A stretch of DNA of 64,000 bases from Oceanirhabdus sp. W0125-5. Lineage in GTDB: Bacteria; Bacillota; Clostridia; Clostridiales; Clostridiaceae. The position numbers were made by a program, and so were the translations under genes. Of this stretch, positions 8,211 through 16,396 are shown in pieces. Numbering within the stretch: position 1 is the stretch's first letter; each line of letters opens with the position of its first letter. The notes under the pieces are model-generated. The model searched no databases, was not told where the DNA came from, and saw nothing but the letters and a program-made list of their open reading frames with translations. Where the stretch lies: assembly GCF_027938815.1 (NCBI RefSeq), contig NZ_CP115913.1, forward strand, positions 4,808,001 through 4,872,000, in the 5' to 3' direction.

Positions 8211-8780
8211 TCACAGTTTATGAAGTTCATTAAACTCATCTGCAAATAAACCATAATGGATTTCATTCCAATACTTACCTTGGTGGTATGTAGTACCCCT
8301 AATCACACCTTCTTTTACACATCCTAGTTTTAGCAGCATTGTTTCTGAAGGGACATTTCCTTCAATAACAAATGACTGAAATTTATTTAATCTTCTTTCA
8401 TTAAATGCGTAATCAAGGCATATTTTCATAGCTGCAGTACCATAACCTTTTCCTCTGTAATCACGTCCTATTTGCATGCCAACGCCAAAGGTTCCGTTTC
8501 TCTCATCAATTCCAGCAATTCCTACTGAACCCACCTTAAGACCATCAAGGGTTTCCACTGTAAAATTGAGTCTCCCTTGTTTTTTACTGCTTTCAATAAA
8601 TTCACTCCAAACTTCTTTAGCTCCCTCTTCCGTCAATGGTATCTCAATCAAACTATCTAAAAGGAAACGAGCAGGTGAATCAAAATAGTTCACATAAAAC
8701 TCATCCCAATCCTCTGCTGTTGCTGGTCTTAATCTTACTAAATCATTCTGCCAATAATATCTATCATAATTAATTTTCAT
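8211..8780 (-). CDS. GNAT family N-acetyltransferase (RimJ/RimL type)
   Basis: 189 aa from the ATG at 8780, chosen because GAGGAG lies 8 nt upstream; the frame is open up to 8897 but that extension has no ribosome site. The start reads MKINYDRYYW and is followed by VRLRPATAEDWDEFY. The acetyl-CoA loop is QIGRDYRGKGYGTAA and the C-terminal NVPSETMLLKLG is typical of RimJ/RimL-like enzymes that acetylate N-termini or small amines. A dispersed repeat lies 43 bp upstream. Confidence 0.8.
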   Translation of the reverse strand: MKINYDRYYWQNDLVRLRPATAEDWDEFYVNYFDSPARFLLDSLIEIPLTEEGAKEVWSEFIESSKKQGRLNFTVETLDGLKVGSVGIAGIDERNGTFGVGMQIGRDYRGKGYGTAAMKICLDYAFNERRLNKFQSFVIEGNVPSETMLLKLGCVKEGVIRGTTYHQGKYWNEIHYGLFADEFNELHKL

Positions 8781-8822
8781 TTTTATCTTCTCCTCATATG
8801 TTGTCATAAACACGTTAATTTC

Positions 8823-8899
8823 TGTGTCTGTATTAATGGTATCATAGCTTCTGTCCACACAAAACCTCATAAATAATACATAACTAAAGTTGAGCATTT
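8823..8899 (-). repeat. Dispersed upstream repeat, copy 3
   Basis: This copy aligns with 6751-6826 and shares its core (8861-8894) with 5177-5210. It lies just upstream of the GNAT gene at 8211-8780, in the same orientation relative to its gene as the other two copies, so a promoter/operator role or a small mobile sequence are both possible. Confidence 0.5.
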
Positions 8900-8909
8900 A
8901 TTAATTTCT

Positions 8910-8952
8910 GTGAAAACACCCCTGAGGAATTTTACCCCAGGGGTGTTTTCAC
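8910..8952. terminator. Strong terminator hairpin
   Basis: A 15-bp perfect stem: GTGAAAACACCCCTG (8910-8924) with CAGGGGTGTTTTCAC (8938-8952). It ends the MFS/small-ORF transcript that the IS3 element now interrupts; the stop of that small ORF is at 8955. Confidence 0.85.
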
Positions 8953-9029
8953 TTCTATTCTATCTCTGTAACATAAAACCCTACATATCTATAAAATGTA
9001 CCCTTTGTCAAGGACATTATAAAAAAAGA

Positions 9030-9890
9030 CTATGCAGCAGCTTGAAGATGATTTCTGAATGATACAGGAGTCATCTTCTTTAAATTCCATTGATATCTGT
9101 AATTGTTATAGTAATCCATGTATTCATCTATTTCATCTTTAAGCTCGTCCAGAGCTGTGCATGATTTAATGTAAGCCTCATCCTTAAAATGTCCAAAGAA
9201 TGATTCTTGAGGTGCATTATCCCAACAATTTCCTCGTCTAGACATTGATTGTCCTAATCCAAAACTTTTCACTAACTTTTGGAAATTGGGGCTAGTGTAA
9301 TGTGCTCCTTGATCTGAATGGATAAAGGCATCAGGGGCAAGAGTAATATCTTTATTATTCAATAATTTATATATTGTATCAGTGGCGATATCTAGCGATA
9401 AGCTAGTGGCTACGTTATAAGCTAGTATCTCATTAGTAGAACCGTCTTTAATCGTAGATAGATATGCTCTTTTGTTATTACCATACGTTAGATAAGTTAT
9501 ATCTGTAAGCAGTACTTTTCCGGGGATATTTTGTTTAAACTCTCTATTCAATAAATTAGGGACAACTCTGTGCTCATGGGTGGCTTTCGCCATTCTTCTA
9601 TAAGGATTAGCCTTCCTTATGGGGCAAACAATGTTGTATTTTCTCATTATTCTCCTTATACGCTTTAAATTATATACAATACCAAACTGACCGTCTAATG
9701 TCAGTTTAATTTGACGAGCACCTTTTTTACGATTCTTGAACTTGTATGCTTTTAAAATCAAGTCTTTTGCTACTTCATCACAAAGCTCTCGCTTATTTCT
9801 TGATTCCATGGCTGTTGCAGAAAAATAATTATAGTATCCTGACCTTGATACGCCCGATAGATTACATAAATAACTAATCATATTTTTCAA
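9030..9890 (-). CDS. IS3 transposase OrfB (rve integrase domain)
   Basis: 286 aa from the internal ATG, but the frame is open upstream to the OrfA end, so the natural product is probably an OrfAB fusion. The order is an HTH_21-type stretch (SGVSRSGYYNYF), then the DDE domain: DITYLTYGNNKRAYLS, HSDQGAHYTSPNFQKL, and Glu in WDNAPQESFFGHFKDE. These match IS3/IS150 OrfB. The sequence before ATG 9890 continues coding-like (PKDKFIIIRDTVKKYNLKN), which supports entry by frameshift. Confidence 0.9.
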   Translation of the reverse strand: MKNMISYLCNLSGVSRSGYYNYFSATAMESRNKRELCDEVAKDLILKAYKFKNRKKGARQIKLTLDGQFGIVYNLKRIRRIMRKYNIVCPIRKANPYRRMAKATHEHRVVPNLLNREFKQNIPGKVLLTDITYLTYGNNKRAYLSTIKDGSTNEILAYNVATSLSLDIATDTIYKLLNNKDITLAPDAFIHSDQGAHYTSPNFQKLVKSFGLGQSMSRRGNCWDNAPQESFFGHFKDEAYIKSCTALDELKDEIDEYMDYYNNYRYQWNLKKMTPVSFRNHLQAAA

Positions 9891-9946
9891 GTTATATTTT
9901 TTAACTGTATCTCTTATTATTATAAACTTGTCCTTAGGAAGTATTT

Positions 9947-10366
9947 TTATTTCTTTCGCGTCATCATCCTTTCCATCATATCGAGCTTTTTTAGAAGTTC
10001 GTTCTCAGCTTTCAGTAAATTATTTTGTGCTTGGAGTCGTGCATATTTCTCCTCTAAAGAAAGCTCTTTAGTTGTTGGCTTTCCTGAATTGTTTCTTCTT
10101 GTATCAGCTAAACCACATACACCATTATGTCTATAAGCAGCTCTCCACCTTTTACCAGATGATCTTACTCTTTCAATTCCTATGATATCTACATCAAATC
10201 CACATTCTTCGAATATTTCTCTAGGGAATTTTCCGTTCTGATTCTCAGCTATAAAGATTTTTTTGAATTCATCAGTATACGTAATTGCTTTATTAGTGAC
10301 ATTTTTTACGTATTTGTTTTGTGCCAAAGTTTCTATTTGTTCTTCTGTAAATATCTTTTTACTCAT
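9947..10366 (-). CDS. IS3 transposase OrfA
   Basis: 139 aa. N-terminal helix-turn-helix (YTDEFKKIFIAENQNGK... through IGIERVRSSGKRW) that binds the IS ends, followed by a leucine-rich coiled coil (YARLQAQNNLLKAENELLKK) for multimerisation. The 3' end, CGAAAGAAATAAAAATAC on the coding strand, is A-rich; a -1 slip on it would place ribosomes in the OrfB frame. Confidence 0.88.
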   Translation of the reverse strand: MSKKIFTEEQIETLAQNKYVKNVTNKAITYTDEFKKIFIAENQNGKFPREIFEECGFDVDIIGIERVRSSGKRWRAAYRHNGVCGLADTRRNNSGKPTTKELSLEEKYARLQAQNNLLKAENELLKKLDMMERMMTRKK

Positions 10367-10586
10367 TTTTTATCCCCCGAATTCTCATTTATTTAATTAT
10401 ACATAAAAATACCCTATAAAGTAGACTTTTTTTATAGTGTCTACTCTATAGGGTACATTTTACTATTTACTAGACCTTCTTTATATTTCATAATTCCCTT
10501 ATTCCCTTCAAGGATTGTCACATAATGTTTATCACATACAGGAAAACTCATTTCATCACAATCATAACCTAAATATAAAATAGTTA

Positions 10587-11828
10587 TCACTCAATATTGA
10601 TATAGTCACGAATATCTTTAACTGCACTTGTTACTAAAAATAATAAGAATAGAATAAGATATGAGGCTGATATCACTATTCTAGTCGTGAAAATCTCTGC
10701 TAATATCCCCCCAAGCATTAAAGCTATAGGCACTAAAGATAATCCTAACATCTTTTTAAATCCAAATACCTTACCTCTTAAATCCCTAGGAACTTTTCGT
10801 TGAAATGTAACCTGTAAAATAGAGTTTGTTATTGATATTCCTAATCCATTACAAAACATTAAGCCAGAAGCTAAATATACACTATTAATATTGGCTAATG
10901 TAATCATTGCAATAGATGTAAAACAACCACTCATTAAAAATAGTGAAAACTTACTCACTTTTTTAAAATCAATCTTTGATAAAATAGAAAACCCAACTAT
11001 CAATCCTGCCGATGAAAAAGATACAGCTATACCATAAGCCTGAATTCCCAACCCATCTGTCATTTTGAAATATGGCAGTGCTAACATATAGCCTATACTC
11101 CCAAAAAAGTTTAGAAATGCAACTATAATATATAAGAACACTAATCCCTTGTTGCCTATAACATATCTAGCTCCATCTATTACATCTTTAAAATAATTTA
11201 CTTTTTTATCTTTCTTATGACTTTTAGGAATTATAATAAATGATTCTGATGCTGCAGAAAAAATAAAACTGATGCCATTGAAAAGGAATAATAATGGTGC
11301 TCCAATTAAATTTATTACTGTACCAGCAGCTGCACTCCCCAATAAATTGTTTCCTTTATAAATAATAGATAAAGAAGAATTAGCCTTTACTAGATTATCT
11401 TTATCTACTACATCTGGAATCGCAGAGTTTACAGCAGGATTAAAGAAACAACTTGCAATCCCGATAATAATCCCCACTACTAGAAACATCCATAAATCTG
11501 TATAACCTAAATTAACAGCTAAAAATAATAATACTAAAGCTATACCACATACTAAATCTGATAATATAATAATTTTTTTCCTGTCATGACTATCAGCTAC
11601 AGAACCAGCAAAAGGAGAAATAATAATCCTTGGTATTAAGGAAACAGCTTTAATTAACCCTAAAAAAGCAACTGATCCAGTAATATCTAAGATAAAAACA
11701 CTTAGTGCCATACCATAAAAAGAATCTCCTAAACTTGAAACAAACTGACCAAGCCATAATAAAGTAAAATTCTTTGACCATAATCCCTTTTTTCTCACTT
11801 TTATTTTATCAAGATTTATATTTTCCAT
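10587..11828 (-). CDS. MFS transporter (DHA3-type drug efflux)
   Basis: 413 aa with about 12 predicted membrane segments. The N-terminal half reads FTLLWLGQFVSSLGDSFYGM and has the loop 2-3 motif GSVADSHDRKK typical of MFS antiporters. The closest family type is the DHA3/macrolide-efflux group. It would export a hydrophobic compound at the expense of the proton gradient. Its stop overlaps the start of a small ORF now split by an IS. SD GGGGGA precedes the ATG. Confidence 0.8.
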   Translation of the reverse strand: MENINLDKIKVRKKGLWSKNFTLLWLGQFVSSLGDSFYGMALSVFILDITGSVAFLGLIKAVSLIPRIIISPFAGSVADSHDRKKIIILSDLVCGIALVLLFLAVNLGYTDLWMFLVVGIIIGIASCFFNPAVNSAIPDVVDKDNLVKANSSLSIIYKGNNLLGSAAAGTVINLIGAPLLFLFNGISFIFSAASESFIIIPKSHKKDKKVNYFKDVIDGARYVIGNKGLVFLYIIVAFLNFFGSIGYMLALPYFKMTDGLGIQAYGIAVSFSSAGLIVGFSILSKIDFKKVSKFSLFLMSGCFTSIAMITLANINSVYLASGLMFCNGLGISITNSILQVTFQRKVPRDLRGKVFGFKKMLGLSLVPIALMLGGILAEIFTTRIVISASYLILFLLFLVTSAVKDIRDYINIE

Positions 11829-11931
11829 GCTTGTCCCCCACTCGTGTATTAATACTTCTCATCCCCTATTATCATATAGAATAATTATAATCAAAATACT
11901 ATTCTTGATATTTTATTTGCTTGCTATATAA

Positions 11932-12471
11932 TTAAAATGAGTCTGTCTTAATTACAAACCCGTATTCACATTCATTTTCCCACTTTCCACCCCAATTAGC
12001 TATTATCTTAAAACCTCTAATATCAGTTTTCTCTTCTGAATAATATGAACTTAAACCAGATGCAAAATGTTTCGCTATTTTGAAAGAACACTTCCCATGT
12101 TTTAACTGAACAGGAATGCTAACTGTTTCCTTATCAGAATATATTTGATTTCCCCTGTTATCAATTAATATATCTAATATAGTAAGTTTATTTGGCGGGT
12201 TATTTTTAAAACTAATTGTTACAATATCATCAATTTTAACATATGGAATTTCACTTTCTGAAGTCTTTTCTAATATTGATTTTAAGGTACATTCCCTATC
12301 ATATTTATCACCATTCCATTGATTCTTCCCAATAACATAATCTAATTCCTTATCTCCAATAGTTATTTTTACTTCAGGTGGTTCTTGTGTAGATTTTTCA
12401 GTGAAAATATATCCAGTTAACAAGATACCCACTAATAATACTAATATAATCGTACCCATTATTTTTTTCAT
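11932..12471 (-). CDS. Membrane-anchored or secreted protein of unknown function
   Basis: 179 aa. It starts with MKKIMGTIILVLLVGILLTG, a signal peptide or signal anchor without a lipobox Cys, followed by a hydrophilic domain rich in beta-strand patterns (EVKITIGDKELDYVIG, KIIANWGGKWEN). I do not recognise the family. It is probably extracytoplasmic. It sits between the MFS gene and a GNAT gene, each with its own RBS. Confidence 0.6.
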   Translation of the reverse strand: MKKIMGTIILVLLVGILLTGYIFTEKSTQEPPEVKITIGDKELDYVIGKNQWNGDKYDRECTLKSILEKTSESEIPYVKIDDIVTISFKNNPPNKLTILDILIDNRGNQIYSDKETVSIPVQLKHGKCSFKIAKHFASGLSSYYSEEKTDIRGFKIIANWGGKWENECEYGFVIKTDSF

Positions 12472-12516
12472 TGTAATTACCCCTCTAATTTTAATACTAA
12501 CTTATAAATTTCTTTA

Positions 12517-13002
12517 TTAACACAAAACCATAACCCAAAATTCAATTTTCCCACTCTCTGATATTCTTTCAAAAGAATTAACTTTTTTAAAATCTGCTCT
12601 TTCATAAACCTTTATTGCACGTTGATTAAAAGCTGCTACAGTCAAACGAAATCCTTTTGCTGATAGTTTGTTTCTTGCAAAGTCTAATCCACTGCTTAAA
12701 AAATTAACTCCTAAGCCTTGACCACATAAATCAGGTTTTATCCCCAAACCAATATCTATATATTCTTTGGAATCATAAACACCAAATTGGTTACCCGCGG
12801 GTACTTGTGCAGCCTCACCAAAGCAATAATACCCTACTAGATTATTTTCTCTGTCAGAAACAGAAAAATAATTACCATTAAGCAGTTCATTGATACATTC
12901 ATCACTTTGATCCATACTATAAATTGAATAGGCTTCTTCATAAATCCATTTTGATATTTCTTTGGCTTCATCATAATTCATTTGTTTTATATTTAGTTCC
13001 AT
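12517..13002 (-). CDS. GNAT family N-acetyltransferase
   Basis: 161 aa from the ATG at 13002, preceded by GGGAGA with 7-nt spacing; the longer ATG (13017) has none. The acetyl-CoA loop is GIKPDLCGQGLGVNFLSSGL, and the C-terminal half has the TVAAFNQRAIKVYERADF strand-helix typical of GNATs acting on small molecules or amino acids. It follows the histidine phosphatase gene by 19 bp, so the two are likely cotranscribed. Confidence 0.78.
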   Translation of the reverse strand: MELNIKQMNYDEAKEISKWIYEEAYSIYSMDQSDECINELLNGNYFSVSDRENNLVGYYCFGEAAQVPAGNQFGVYDSKEYIDIGLGIKPDLCGQGLGVNFLSSGLDFARNKLSAKGFRLTVAAFNQRAIKVYERADFKKVNSFERISESGKIEFWVMVLC

Positions 13003-13021
13003 AAAAATATCTCCCATTATT

Positions 13022-13648
13022 CTATTTCAATTCAGCTAAATGCGATGTATCATTTAATAATCTCAAGAAATTTTGTCCAAAAATATTTTCTTGTAATATT
13101 GAGATACTTCCTGGTGATGCTGAAAAATATGCTTTAGCTAACATTTCAGGTTCAAACTTCATCCACCATGCAACTATATATGATAACGCACAACCATGGG
13201 TAACAATAATTAAATCCTTTTCCTCTGAAGCACATATTCTTTCCATACAATCGCAAAGACGACTATAAAACTCTCTCCACGTCTCACCATCTTCAAACTC
13301 TTGATAATCTATATAAAATTTATTACCTTTTAGAGGATTCCTATTTTCACTACACCACTCCTTAGTTTTACCAGCTGCAATCCCAGTGTTTATCTCACGA
13401 AGTCCTCTTTCTACTATAACCTTAGAACTTAGATGCTTTCCAATTATATCTGCTGTTTGATTTGCCCTCATTAAATCTGAAGAATATAAAACATACTCAT
13501 TTTCTTCTAATTCTTTTTTTAATCTCATTCCCAGAAGTTCTGCCTGTTTTCTTCCTAAATCAGTAAGAGGTGTATCTGTCCACCCTCCCGACATATTATT
13601 TATGTGATGCTCTGACTGACAATGTTGAATAATTATTATTTTCTTCAT
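13022..13648 (-). CDS. Histidine phosphatase family protein (PGM-like) with altered RHG motif
   Basis: 208 aa in the phosphoglycerate mutase/histidine phosphatase fold: TDLGRKQAELLG, then YSSDLMRANQTADIIG and LIIVTHGCALSYIVAW, which supplies the second His. The normal RHG opening is replaced by IIQHCQSEHH: the catalytic His is kept but the Arg is Gln and the Gly is Cys. Activity may be altered; it would remove phosphate from a small metabolite. Confidence 0.75.
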   Translation of the reverse strand: MKKIIIIQHCQSEHHINNMSGGWTDTPLTDLGRKQAELLGMRLKKELEENEYVLYSSDLMRANQTADIIGKHLSSKVIVERGLREINTGIAAGKTKEWCSENRNPLKGNKFYIDYQEFEDGETWREFYSRLCDCMERICASEEKDLIIVTHGCALSYIVAWWMKFEPEMLAKAYFSASPGSISILQENIFGQNFLRLLNDTSHLAELK

Positions 13649-13693
13649 ACCAATACCTCTTTCTTAATACCTAATTATTTATACTGCCTTACC

Positions 13694-14827
13694 TTAAATT
13701 TCACAAATCTCCTCATACTTATTACTTTTAATCAAACCATCATACTCTCCATCTTTTCCACACAAATATTGATTAAAGAATTCTATTACAACCTCATTTA
13801 TTATCTTATGAGCTTTTATAACAGGTATCATATTCTCTTCTTCTAACTGGTTCTTTATTATATACCAATCAGTAAAAGTCATATGCTCTGAATTTTTTAG
13901 TTTTATAAAGGATTTATTATTACCAACATACTTTCTTAATTGAGCTTGTCCTCTCTCCTGTTGTATTGTTACCTCATGCTCTCCTACTATTCTTTTCTTG
14001 AATAATTCTTCATTAAGTTCATTTTTATATAACTCTATAGACCTCTTCATTCTCTCCTCATATTTTATATATCCTTTTCGGAAATTTAACAATGGAGTAT
14101 TTAATTTTTTGCCTGATTTGATTTCTTCACTTAAATCTAGATACTGCATACTTCCATCCAGCATAACTAATGCTTTAATTCTGTTATCAGCATTACAAAC
14201 TTCAAATTGTGTTGCCCCTCCGATTGAATGTCCAATAGCCCCTATTCTATTAAGGTCTATAAGATTTTCCAATACTTCACCTTGAATATCTAAACTATCA
14301 AGTTCATCTAAAACAAATAAAACATCTTCTTTTCTCATATTGATCAACTGTTTCTTTTCTTCATAGGTGTATTTCGGTATATTTTTTTCTTGTTCAATTA
14401 TCTCTCCATGGGGTAAAATGGTGAATTCAGTATCATAAAGATGCCCTACAGTTATTACTATATATCCACTTTTAACAAGCATCTCAATATTAAACATCGA
14501 TGTATCTCTTCCCATTCCTAATCCTGGTGAAAATATAATCAATGGATATTTTTTATCTTCTTTAATTAATGGTACATCATCATAAGTATTTATTTTTATG
14601 TTATTAAGATATTCTTCACTTATATTCAGATAATCTTTAAATCTATTAATAAATTCCTCTTCACATGGACTGTATAAATCTTTATAATAAGCTTGCTCTT
14701 CTGGCTTCCATTCTCCATCTACTGGATAAAATATACTAATTATTACTCTTCTATTTTCTTCATTGTCAGAATATACCTCCTTTCTTTTATTATCCTCTAA
14801 AATCTTCACACTTCTTCCAATAAACAT
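13694..14827 (-). CDS. Alpha/beta hydrolase, PAF-acetylhydrolase-like (paralogue)
   Basis: 377 aa, collinear with the protein at 5344-6492 and sharing long blocks (VDGEWKPEEQAYYKDLYSPC, IIFSPGLGMGRDTSMFN). The nucleophile is in GAIGHSIGGAT, the acid in LVMLDGSMQY and the His in NSEHMTFTD. The catalytic triad is intact, so it is probably an active lipid/ester hydrolase. The two copies flank a region with two IS elements. Confidence 0.75.
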   Translation of the reverse strand: MFIGRSVKILEDNKRKEVYSDNEENRRVIISIFYPVDGEWKPEEQAYYKDLYSPCEEEFINRFKDYLNISEEYLNNIKINTYDDVPLIKEDKKYPLIIFSPGLGMGRDTSMFNIEMLVKSGYIVITVGHLYDTEFTILPHGEIIEQEKNIPKYTYEEKKQLINMRKEDVLFVLDELDSLDIQGEVLENLIDLNRIGAIGHSIGGATQFEVCNADNRIKALVMLDGSMQYLDLSEEIKSGKKLNTPLLNFRKGYIKYEERMKRSIELYKNELNEELFKKRIVGEHEVTIQQERGQAQLRKYVGNNKSFIKLKNSEHMTFTDWYIIKNQLEEENMIPVIKAHKIINEVVIEFFNQYLCGKDGEYDGLIKSNKYEEICEI

Positions 14828-14843
14828 TTATTAAACCTCCCCT

Positions 14844-15257
14844 TTATTTTTCTTTATTATTCATCTCCATAAATATTCTCTCTATATTTTCTTTATTAAT
14901 CTCATTCCTCTTGAATGCAAGATATGCATGTCCATATCCAAAAGCTACAGCAATTCCCTTACAAACTGCCAAAATCCCAATTAGTATAATTATAAATCCC
15001 ATTCCTTCATAAATGTATGCAACCATACACATTATCAGCCAGCCTTCTATAAATGAAAATAAGATTAAAAAATAGAATATAACTTTAGGATATCCACTAA
15101 GTTCAATATAGAATTTTTTTAAATTAAATCCCTCTTTATGTTTCATATCATCAGCTATTTCTGCAACGAATTTTAACTCTTCTGAACAATTACCACAAAT
15201 ACGTGAGAACACAGGATTTTCTTCCCCACAATTAGGACATACTTTAATTTTATTCAT
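14844..15257 (-). CDS. Zinc-ribbon membrane protein
   Basis: 137 aa from the ATG at 15257 (SD AGGTGA). It begins with a zinc ribbon, KVCPNCGEENPVFSRICGNC, then a charged linker and two hydrophobic segments (VIFYFLILFSFIEGWLIMCM and GFIIILIGILAVCKGIAVAF). Function unknown; the N-terminal ribbon is cytoplasmic. The stop lies 16 bp before the hydrolase start, so they are probably one operon. Confidence 0.65.
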   Translation of the reverse strand: MNKIKVCPNCGEENPVFSRICGNCSEELKFVAEIADDMKHKEGFNLKKFYIELSGYPKVIFYFLILFSFIEGWLIMCMVAYIYEGMGFIIILIGILAVCKGIAVAFGYGHAYLAFKRNEINKENIERIFMEMNNKEK

Positions 15258-15340
15258 CACATCTCACCTACCCAATATTTTATACATATAACATTATATA
15301 CCACCAGGCAGTTATAATCTATATTCTTGATAATATAAAA

Positions 15341-15380
15341 AAAAGAGTTGTAAGCAGTATATACCACTTACAACTCTTTT
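15341..15380 (-). terminator. Rho-independent terminator of the lpdA-lplA operon
   Basis: AAAAGAGTTGTAAG (15341-15354) pairs with CTTACAACTCTTTT (15367-15380), 14 bp perfect. A U-run on the minus strand follows from the A-run at 15337-15344. Confidence 0.85.
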
Positions 15381-15400
15381 CTTAATAACCTTTTCTACGA

Positions 15401-16396
15401 TTATAAATTAAGCTCTCTTTTTAATAAATTAAAAATATCTCTTCTTAATTGTGAATTATTTATAGAATCATAAACAATTTTAAAAATGATATCCTTATTT
15501 ACCTTTGCCTGAGTTAAATTTTTTGATAGTCCATTAAAGTTATCTAATATAATTGAATCTGTATTGATATGGCAACTTCGTATAAACCCATTATCAATTA
15601 CTATTTTAAAATCTATAATACCCCAACTATACTTTTCCTCAAAGTTAATATCAAACTCAGGTGTATCATCATAATTCCATTCTTTAGATAAATACTTTTT
15701 TATATAAGGTTCCAAATTATCTTTAATAGTAACTTCATCAACCATATAAATATTTTTTGCTTGACCATATACTTCTTCAAAGCTTGTAATCAGATTATCT
15801 TTTAAAAGTTCTATCGTCAATGAGTTATTAATATCTTTCAGGTTGATTACTCTTGATTTCACTGAATCAAACCCTTTAGCTTTAATCTTTAGCTGTGATG
15901 GATTCAGATAATCTTTTAGTTTTTCTAAATTTGTATTAACTAATAATGTACCATGATGTAATCTATTATCCTTTTCAGAAATAAATGCATTACCAGAGAA
16001 TTTTCTATCATCTACTATTAAATCATTTCTACCATTAAATTCACCATTAATACCAAACTTCTTAAGAGCATTAAGTATTACTTTAAACTGCTTTTCTAAA
16101 GAATAGAAATTTTCATGAGTGATAAAAGAAAAGTTAATATTGCCTAAATCATGATATACTGCTCCCCCACCAGATAATCGTCTGATAAGTTGTACATTAT
16201 CTTGATTAATTCGTTCAATATTACACTCCTTAAGAGCATTTTGATTTCTACCTATAACAATTGAATTTTTGCTTTGCCACAAAAAGAATACACATTCATG
16301 TTCTTTAACATTATCTAAAAAGTATTCTTCTAAAGACAAATTGAATCCAGTGTTATATGATTGTGAAATATATATATTACATTTTAATTTATCCAA
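15401..16396 (-). CDS. lplA: Lipoate-protein ligase A
   Basis: 331 aa, full length. The biotin/lipoate ligase signature RRLSGGGAVYHDLGNINFSF (about residues 74-93) and the DRKFSGNAF and HHGTLLV motifs form the lipoyl-AMP pocket; the C-terminal accessory domain is present. It activates free lipoate with ATP and attaches it to a target lysine. It overlaps the 3' end of lpdA by 8 bp, so the likely first substrate is the lipoyl domain fused to that LpdA. Confidence 0.92.
   Translation of the reverse strand: MDKLKCNIYISQSYNTGFNLSLEEYFLDNVKEHECVFFLWQSKNSIVIGRNQNALKECNIERINQDNVQLIRRLSGGGAVYHDLGNINFSFITHENFYSLEKQFKVILNALKKFGINGEFNGRNDLIVDDRKFSGNAFISEKDNRLHHGTLLVNTNLEKLKDYLNPSQLKIKAKGFDSVKSRVINLKDINNSLTIELLKDNLITSFEEVYGQAKNIYMVDEVTIKDNLEPYIKKYLSKEWNYDDTPEFDINFEEKYSWGIIDFKIVIDNGFIRSCHINTDSIILDNFNGLSKNLTQAKVNKDIIFKIVYDSINNSQLRRDIFNLLKRELNL

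Larger units (their letters stand above)
8992..10462 (-). mobile_element. IS3-family element (IS150-like)
   Basis: The ends are inverted repeats. The left, TAAAATGTACCCT (8992-9004), is matched by AGGGTACATTTTA (10450-10462), and similarity continues inward through GACA-TATAAAAAAAG. A 3-bp direct repeat CTA flanks it (8989-8991 and 10463-10465), as expected for IS3. If the ends are instead set at the TG...CA (8997-10457), no direct repeat is seen. It carries OrfA and OrfB in the usual -1 arrangement and looks complete. Confidence 0.85.
8955..10590 (-). pseudogene. 53-codon ORF split by the IS3-family insertion
   Basis: Removing the IS and one CTA target copy joins 10463-10590 to 8955-8988 as one frame of 53 residues plus stop. 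The start is a GTG (10588-10590) overlapping the MFS stop codon (GTGA). The peptide includes GYDCDEMSFPVCDKHYVTI and ends YVTEIE. It was therefore translationally coupled to the exporter gene. I do not recognise the family. The insertion falls 14 codons before the end. Confidence 0.75.

Noticed and set aside
8781..8897. N-terminal extension of the GNAT protein
   Set aside because: No ribosome site at 8897, a good SD at 8780, and the extension crosses the dispersed repeat.
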